This document shows, in pieces, positions 56,766 through 64,000 of a stretch of 64,000 nucleotides of DNA. The translations under genes and the position numbers were made by a program. Numbering within the stretch: position 1 is the stretch's first letter; every line of letters starts with the position of its first letter. The DNA comes from Eustoma russellianum (lineage: Eukaryota; Streptophyta; Magnoliopsida; Gentianales; Gentianaceae): contig AP025066.1 of assembly GCA_036186865.1 (NCBI GenBank), forward strand, positions 19,230,052 to 19,294,051, given 5' to 3'. Under the pieces are notes generated by a model. That model ran no database searches. It was not told the DNA's origin and saw only the letters and a list, made by a program, of their open reading frames with translations.

Positions 56766-57830
56766 AACGAACATTGAACGCAAGTACTTGGAGCGACTCA
56801 TCCGATTCAAAATCCGACCATTCAGAAGATGAAGAAGCACAAGTATGCTTTGTTTCAAAAGAGGTAACGTATTCTTCTGATTTAGATTCAGATAATGAGA
56901 CGTCTTTTGATGAAATGCATGTTGATTTTATGAAAGTGCATGCACATTGTAAAAGACTATTAAACGAGAAAAAGAAACTAATTGAGGAAAATGACAAGTT
57001 GAAGATGTCCAACTTGGAATATTCAACTGAATTGGAATCTTTTAAAGACTCTTAATTCATTAGAAAGAATGAACAAACACTTAGAACTGAAAATGAAATA
57101 CTAAAGACAAAGCTAGGTGCATGTGAAGATGAGATCTCTTTGTTAAAATCTTGTAAACTTGACTTAGAAAAGACTTTAGAACAATTTACGGAACAAACAT
57201 GTTAGACAAGTTAATATCTTCATAAAAGTTTGGAAATGATAAAACATGATTAGGCTATACTAAAAAGCATGCCAACTTAGGCAAAAAGAATAACTTTATT
57301 TCTTCTACGTTTAATTTTCTTATGTTACAAAGAATAATGTGCCTATTCTTCCTAATCCCTCTTTTAAAACAAGATTTGCAAAACATACAAATGTTTTTAG
57401 GAAAAACTTTGCATCCAAAACACATAGAAACCATGCCTATATGTACGCAAATATGCCTAAGTCGTATAAAGTGCATAAAACTCATATTGATTTAAAAAAT
57501 CATGTTCCATATAAGGTTTATAAAAAGACATCAACAAGACATGGTTATACATATAATAAGTCTCAAGTTCATGCATCTTATGCTAAGAATCCAACTTAGC
57601 CTAAATATGTTCCATGTAGAATGGATATGCATGCATATAGAAATAATTCATCTTCGTTCAAATGGCATGGTCAAATGTACAATAATCCTCTCTACTCTTC
57701 TAACTATAAAAATGCCAAGTATATGCCAAGAAGTTACATCCAAGTTTGGATACACAAAGGGTATGTAAACAAGGATGTTACGAACATCCCAGGACTCAAG
57801 CAAGAGGGTACCTAAACTTTATCTTCTTTG
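56766..57830 (+). pseudogene. SIRE-2 gag-pol linker region
   Basis: 56774-57055 is acidic and then Lys/Glu-rich (CKRLLNEKKKLIEENDKLKM), looking like a coiled coil, as in the long Gag tails of Sireviruses. 57339-57830 has basic, His/Tyr/Asn-rich pieces. Stops such as TAA 57053-57055 break it. No other gene is suggested. Confidence 0.5.
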
Positions 57831-57879
57831 TAGATGAACATTGGAAAAGAAGAAAAGAAGAAGATAAAGCAAGAAGCTT

Positions 57880-60800
57880 TAAAAACCAAATGGTTTTTAG
57901 ATAGTGGCTGCTCGAGACACATGGCCGGCGACCCATCATTTTTCACCAAATTGAAAGAAATAAAGAATGGTGGAAACATCACATTTGGAGATGATATTCA
58001 TGGAAGATAATTGGTAAAGGTACTCTTGGTGACCCACACACTTTTCAAATCAAGAATGTGTTATTGGTAAGTAAACTTTCCTACAATTTATTGAGTATTT
58101 CTCAATTGATTGATTGTGGGTATATCATCACTTTTCATCTGACTTCTTGTGATGTCGCAAATGATAAAGGAGAAATAGTTTTAAAAGAAAATAGAGAAAA
58201 TATATTGGAAGCCAAAATTAATTGTTTAATATCATACGACTTTGATGTAAATTTATGGCATAGACGATTAGAACACATAGGAATTTCAATTGTTGAAAAA
58301 TTGTTTAGGAAGGACCTTATAAGAGGCTAACCTAAGCTAGAATTAGATAATTTTCAATTATGTGAAACTTGTATTAAGGAAAAACATTGTAAAGAAACAT
58401 TAACATTTAAACATGAAGTGAGTGTTAGTCATATACTAGAACTACTACACATAGAATTATTTGGTCCAAGTAGGACAAAAAGTCTAGGTGGACACTACTA
58501 TGTGTGTCTCGTAGTAGATGATTACTCACGATATACATGTACATTGCTTTTAACACATAAAGATGATGCTCCATTAGAAATTGAAAAACTTGTAAACCAA
58601 CTTGAAAATTCTTATGAAGAAAGTGTTTAAAGAACTTGAAATGATAGATGTGGAGAATTCAAAAATAAAGATGTGATTAAATTTTGTGAACTAAATAGAA
58701 TAAAACATGAATTTTCACCATCTAGAACGCCACAACATAATGGTGTAGTATGAAAAGAATAGAACAATACAAGAAATAGCTAGGACTATGCTATGTGAAA
58801 ATAAAGTACCAAGATATTTATGGGCAGAAGCTGTAAGTTGTGCATGCTATATAATTAATAGGCTTTCTATTAGAAAGAAACTAAATAAAATACCTTATGC
58901 ATTATTGAATAATAGATAACACAACGTAGATTATCTATGGGTATTTGGATGCAATGCTTTGTACTTAACACAAAAGATAATCTAGATAAGTTTGAACAAA
59001 AGTCTATTGAATGCATTTTTGTTGGCTATTCAACTAACTCAAAAGCATATAGGTGTTATAATCCTTCATCTAGAAAGATAATTGAGTCTATACATGTAAA
59101 ATATAATGAGAATGCTCATCTTGAAACATGTGATAAAACTCAAAAGAAACAAGATAACAATGTTGAAATTGTGTTTGATGAAGATGATTTTGTGCTTGAG
59201 CCTGTATGTGATCATCTAGATCATACTCCCCCTGAACAAGATGTGGATGCACCTTTAGGAGAAGTGAATCAGGAGAACCTACAATCGGAAGATAACACAT
59301 CAAACTTACTAGACGTTCCAATTACGTATAATGCATACAAATGAAATTTATGAACAAGAAGTAGGTGAACCTAGTCAACCTACAAATTGGTGGCATATCA
59401 AAGATAAACTTGAACATCCTAAGGAATTAATTATTGATGACTTAAGTGAAAGAGTTAGAACTCGAAGGAACATAAATCAAGCAGATTATGCCGAGGGGCA
59501 TGCCTTGATATCACACTTAGAATCCAAGAGTATTAAGGAAGCCTTAAGTGATATATCCGGGATAAATATCGTGAATGAAGAATTAAATCAATTTACAAGA
59601 AATGATGTGTTAGATTTAGTGCCAAAATCGGAAAATCAAACTATTATAGGTACAAAGTGGGTATTTAGAAATAAAATGGATAAACAAGGTAATATCACAC
59701 GAAATAAAGCTAGAATTGTTGCACAAGGGTATAATCAACAAGAGGTGATAGATTATGAAGAAATTTTTGCCTCCGTTGCACGACTAGAACCTATATGATT
59801 ATTACATGCTATTGCTAGTCTAAGTAACATTAAACTTTTTCAAATGGATGTTAAAAGTGCATTTTTAAATGGACTCATCCAAGAAGGAGTTTTTGTTAAA
59901 CAACCCTCTTGATTTGAAGGTCCAAAATATCCTAACCATGTATACAAGCTTTAAAAAGCTTAATATGGGTCAAAACAAGCTCCAAGAGCTTGGTTTGGTA
60001 GATTTGCGACTTTTCTTATTGCAAATCATTACCAAATGGGAACTATAGACAATACTTTGTTTCTCAAAAGGAAACGAAAATGAATTACAAATAGTCCAAA
60101 TATGTGCAGACGATATTATATTTGGATCTCCCAATCCCATGTTAGTAAAAAAATTTGAAGATTATATGAAGTCAGAATTTGAAATGTCAATGGTAGGAGA
60201 CTACTTTTTAGGACTTCAAATTAAGCAAATTCCCCATGGATTCCACATAAGCCAAACCAAGTATATAAATGGTACGATGAAAAAGTTGGGATTTGAAGAT
60301 TTAAAACCCTCAACTACCTCCATGACTGTAAACAAAGACGAGAATGGAACCTTTTGATGATGCCAGGTCTAGATCTATGATAGGATCATTGTTGTATTTA
60401 ACAACATCTAGACCCAATATCATGTTTAGTGTATGCATTGTGCTAGTTTTCAATTGTGTCCTAAGGTATCACACTTTAATGTTGTAAAGAAAATTTTTAG
60501 ATACATAAAGTATACACCCCACTTAGATCTTTGGTATGATAGAAGTTCCAAACTCAACCTTTATGCCTATAGTGATGCTGATTATGATGGTTATAGAATA
60601 GATAGAAAATCCACTAGCATACATGTCAATTCAAAAAAACCAATCTAATATCGTGGTTTTCTAAAAAGCAAGCTAGTGTAGCTCTTTCTACCACCGAAGC
60701 CGAGTATATGGCCTTGAGCTTATGTTGTACTCAACTTTTATGGCTAAAACAACAACTTTTGGCATTATTTTAAGTCAGATTTCAATTTTCTGCGATAGCA

Positions 60801-61025
60801 CTAGTGCGATCAATCTTTCTCGAAATTTGGTACTTCACTTTAAAGCCAAATACATAGAAGTCTGATATCATTTTCTACATGACCATATAAACAAAAAGGA
60901 TATCATTATAGATCATGTAAGAACTGATCATCGAGTTGCTGACATCTTTACCAAACCCCTTACTCAAGCCACTTTCGAAGCCTTAAGAGAAAAATTAGGA
61001 ATGTCATCCTATGACACCATAGCAT
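57880..61025 (+). pseudogene. SIRE-2 pol, heavily broken
   Basis: Protease is at KWFLDSGCSRHMAGDPSFF (57889). Integrase: LWHRRLEHIGIS, CETCIKEKH, LHIELFGPSRTKSLGG, YYVCLVVDDYSRYT. The linker ECIFVGYSTNSKAYRCYNPS at 59008 matches SIRE-1. RT: TKWVFRNKMDKQGNI, FQMDVKSAFLNGLI, and ICADDIIFGS in place of YVDD (about 60105). RNase H: STTEAEYMALSLC, CDSTSAINLS, DHRVADIFTKPLTQ (60928-60969). More than ten stops and shifts, so no protein could be made. Confidence 0.85.
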
Positions 61026-61328
61026 GAGTTTCTCTTTTGCATGTCTTGCAAAATAAAAAGGGAGGGGAAGAGAGAAATCATGATTTTATAAGGTGTATGT
61101 ATGCAAGTGGTGATTTATCTATGCTATAAGTGGTATACACAAGTTGTATAGGTGGCCTACAATTATGTTTGATATACAAAAAGATATATAAGAGGTTCGG
61201 AGCATAGGTTAAGGGGGAGGTCTACAAATGGTATAGAGCATAGGTTGGAAAATATGACTTAAGATAAGTGGTAAGCTTTGATGTAAAATGGTAAAAAGTT
61301 ATTTTGTAAATCATTCAAAAAGGGAGAA
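61026..61328 (+). promoter_or_regulatory. SIRE-2 3' spacer with three polypurine tracts
   Basis: Purine runs at about 61052-61077, 61211-61220 and 61317-61328; the last adjoins the 3' LTR. Same number and order as in SIRE-1. Confidence 0.65.
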
Positions 61329-62614
61329 TGTTGAGAGAATGTTGAAAATGGTTTGAATAATTTTCCAAAGCATTATTTTATGCTAAAAGAATACCAAGTT
61401 ATATTATAAATGTCAAAAAGTTGAAATAAATCAAACAAGTTAAAAATGACATCGATCGCTTAGGTTAAGACACATCAATCGATCGATGTACATAATCCCC
61501 TAACATCGATCTATGTTGGGCAGAATAAACCAAAACCTTACTGTGAGACGTCGATCTCTAAAACCGAGACACATCGATCGATCTATGTATATTAGCCTCT
61601 CATATCGATCGATCGATGTCAGACAGAATCAAAAACAGAACCTCACTCTGAGACATTGATCTCTCGATCAATGTCAACGTATTTTTGAAAAATTTCTTCA
61701 ACATATAACAAAATAATTGATATATATGTTCTTCATGTTCCATACATATTTATTATGATTTCATTGCTTGAAATTGATGAGTATGAATTGTTTTTATGAC
61801 TAACATGCCATGGAAGTTTGTATAACTTACCAAAAATGGCAAAAATGGTATTTTGAGTTGTTTGTAGGTACATAACATGAGAAATTCAATCAAGGACTTA
61901 TATATGACATATTTATTATTAGAAAGGCATTCTTGTGATTATATATATAAGACAAAGATAGTCTCACAATTTTCTATCTTTAGAGGTATTTTCGTCATTT
62001 CACCCTCTAAGGACATTATGATCTTTTTCGAGCTTATCATTCGAGTATATTATTATCATCATTATGGAGCTTCTATATGATATTATCTTGTGACTATATT
62101 TCTATTGAAGACATTATCGATATTGCCTAAATATGTGACAGTTTTCTTGTCACATCTTATTTCCATCTTGGGTATTCTTCTACTTTATTATTGGAGCCTC
62201 TTACCTACAATGGTGCACAGATTTTAAGGGCATTCTTGGAACAAAATTTTCCATAATTTACAAGGAGAAAAATGTGGGAATTTGGACCATTTGTTGAGTA
62301 AATCATGCAACTATTATATACATATTTCTCTTCATTGAATCTGATTGTATATGCCCATTTACACATGGAAGATGGTGTTTAATATGTGTTGATGATGTTC
62401 CAATCATATTTTGATTTGTATACAAGACTATGCCATATGGACCAACTAAAACACAACTTGGTGGCAAAAATTGCCAACATGGCAAACAAGGGGAAGGCAA
62501 CAGCTATAAGGATGAAAAAGAACCATTTGAATTCAAAAATTTTCAGCTTACATATGTCCTATATTGGTGCAAGAAGTTGAGCCAAACTTTAGAGAAATAT
62601 GTCATTCTATTTTC
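61329..62614 (+). repeat. SIRE-2 3' LTR, first half only
   Basis: Starts TGTTGAGAGAATG and follows the 5' LTR to GTCATTCTATTTTC (equivalent to about 54395), including the palindrome cluster at 61449-61672. It stops abruptly at 62614. Confidence 0.88.
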
Positions 62615-63754
62615 TGTTGGATCGTAACATCTGTAATAAACACTACTAGAGGGGGAGTGAACAGTGGTTAGCGGAAATTATACTATTTTAAACCCTTTGA
62701 AAGTTTCTTCTCAAAACAGAAACTGAGAACTTCTAAAAGTCAATACCCATTTTTGAAAAATTTAAAAGTCTTAGTATACAAATCCAAAAATTATGAAATT
62801 TTCTAGAAATCCATTTCAAGGGCTTAAGTATACTCTGTCCAAAAGTGAACTAAAAATAAAATCGTTGGCCTTTCAAACAAATTGGTCAATCTGGATAGTT
62901 TTGGACAGAATGTTGACAAACTTTGAAAGACTATAACTCTTTGTATACTTAGCCAAAAAGATTGATTTTTATGTCCAAATACTCCTTAGAATATCTAGTT
63001 TAAGTTTTCAAAAGGCCTAACCTAAATTGTTCTTAATAAAATAAAAAGGCAAGTTTCTTTGAAATTGATCAGATTGCTGCCTGAATTGAGCAGTTATCTT
63101 TCAAAGACAGAAAGACTAACTTTTGTTTGCTCAAATCGAGTGATTCTTATTGCAAGTGAAAGCTAACAGTCTGAAGTTTAACTCCACCAAAAATCAGGAA
63201 TTTGGAAAATGTTTTGCTATTTTTCCATTCGTGTAAATTTGAGTGAAGACTGTAGTAAAAATGGGCAGAATGCAGAAAAGAAAAAGAAGAACAAGAACAC
63301 AATAAATTTATTTTGGTTTGGTCAACGTGACCTACTCTAGTCCCAAGGAACACCTTTCCTTGGATTTTCACTATGAATACCCACCAATACAACGAATGCC
63401 TAGCTTGATCCTTGTGTTATACACCAACCCTATTCAAGACTTGGCTAATCACCTCTATTCAACTTGTATTGCAATACCTCTACACCTATTGATGTAGCCT
63501 TATAAAAACGGCTATTCAATCTTACAAAATATGAAAGAAGAGGTGTAAAGTGTAGCTCTAGAACAATTCTCAATGAAACACCTTAGCGAGACAAAGAATG
63601 AGCAAGAAAATAAGAGAAGAAAAGATAGCAAGAATATGATCTTCAAGTTTGTTCTCAAGTGTGTGTCTTCTCTTTTGTACTTTGCCTCTTATTTATGGTG
63701 TGAAATAGCATTTGAAGATAAGAATGTGAATGTGTCAACTTCATCATCATCAAG
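62615..63754 (-). repeat. SIRE-3: inverted, divergent Sirevirus LTR fragment
   Basis: Begins TGTTGGATCG, the reverse complement of the SIRE-type LTR end, and follows the reverse complement of about 55660-54545. The landmark CAACGTGACCTACTCTAG (63324-63341) and a TATA-like block near 63695 are in the expected places. Identity to SIRE-2 at the terminus is only about 75%, much lower than between the two SIRE-2 LTRs, so it comes from a different element inserted on the minus strand. Confidence 0.75.
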
Positions 63755-64000
63755 TGTTACGCCCCGAAAAATTTCGTTACTTCAATACGTATTTATTATT
63801 GTAGTTATATATATATAAAAATTTTGTGCTTGTAGTAAAACATACGAAATATCGAAGTGCGACGAAATTCGTTAACGAACATTACGATTTTGTGATAAGA
63901 ATTGAAACAATATGAACATGTAACAACTTAAATATTATGATAAATTAAATCAAAACAAAACATATGACACAAGAAATTAGGGTATTTAAATAAAAGGAAA
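63755..64000. repeat. Possible LTR terminus of another element, cut by the window end
   Basis: The SIRE-3 similarity stops exactly where TGTTACGCCCCG begins. This resembles the LARD terminus TGTAGCGCCCCG, so it may be the end of another chromovirus-type LTR on the minus strand. Only 246 bp are visible. Confidence 0.35.

Larger units (their letters stand above)
53081..62614 (+). mobile_element. SIRE-2: Sirevirus-type Copia element
   Basis: A long 5' LTR (53081-55660), primer-binding site, gag, protease, integrase, RT, RNase H, three purine tracts and a 3' LTR whose second half is missing (61329-62614). The LTR start copies agree well with each other. The coding part is heavily broken. Long LTRs, the three purine tracts and palindromes in the LTR fit Sireviruses (SIRE/Maximus). 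It sits inside the Tork-2 element. Confidence 0.88.

Noticed and set aside
62615..63754. In-place inversion of the second half of the SIRE-2 3' LTR
   Set aside because: Identity to the SIRE-2 5' LTR is much lower here than in the first half, and the border is exactly an LTR terminus, so an independent insertion fits better.

Overview
The window looks like nuclear DNA of a flowering plant, probably a eudicot. It is AT-rich and dominated by nested, decayed LTR retrotransposons, and it holds one spliced host gene. The species cannot be told from the sequence.

Layout. 1-4655: a decayed Sirevirus-type Copia element (SIRE-1). 6322-10809, minus strand: the only gene with an intact reading frame, a six-exon gene for a 423-residue protein with three double-stranded-RNA-binding motifs (plant DRB family). 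All its exon junctions keep phase; one intron uses a GC donor. 11000-11110: a small foldback element. 11529-11795: a tRNA-type SINE with 18-bp target duplications. 11883-20194: a non-coding LTR element (LARD-like, minus strand) with two near-identical 2.4-kb LTRs. 20462-20712: a scrap of an acyl-activating-enzyme (AMP-binding) pseudogene. 20860-25638 and 25638-30485: two short-LTR Copia elements joined end to end; the second has lost its 3' end. 31897-37001: a complete but mutated Tork/Tnt1-like Copia element with perfect 5-bp target duplications.

39.1-53.1 kb is an insertion stack. A minus-strand Copia element (about 39.1-41.6 and 50.6-51.8 kb) is split by a 9-kb chromodomain-type Gypsy element (41631-50637). 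A second minus-strand Tork-like element (51799-53080) follows. A second Sirevirus (SIRE-2, 53081-62614) comes next. Its 3' LTR is cut exactly where an inverted, more divergent Sirevirus LTR begins (62615-63754), and another LTR-like terminus starts at 63755.

How the parts relate. All retroelement polyproteins are broken, often by stop codons where the family has a conserved tryptophan. The LARD and the Gypsy element share their LTR terminus, so the LARD is probably a non-autonomous relative. The LTRs of the Sireviruses and of the unrelated Gypsy element both carry clusters of the palindrome ATCGATCGAT, the most unexpected pattern here. The DRB protein would act in small-RNA or dsRNA pathways, which in plants include silencing of elements like those around it; that link is thematic only. 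No wholly new system is evident.
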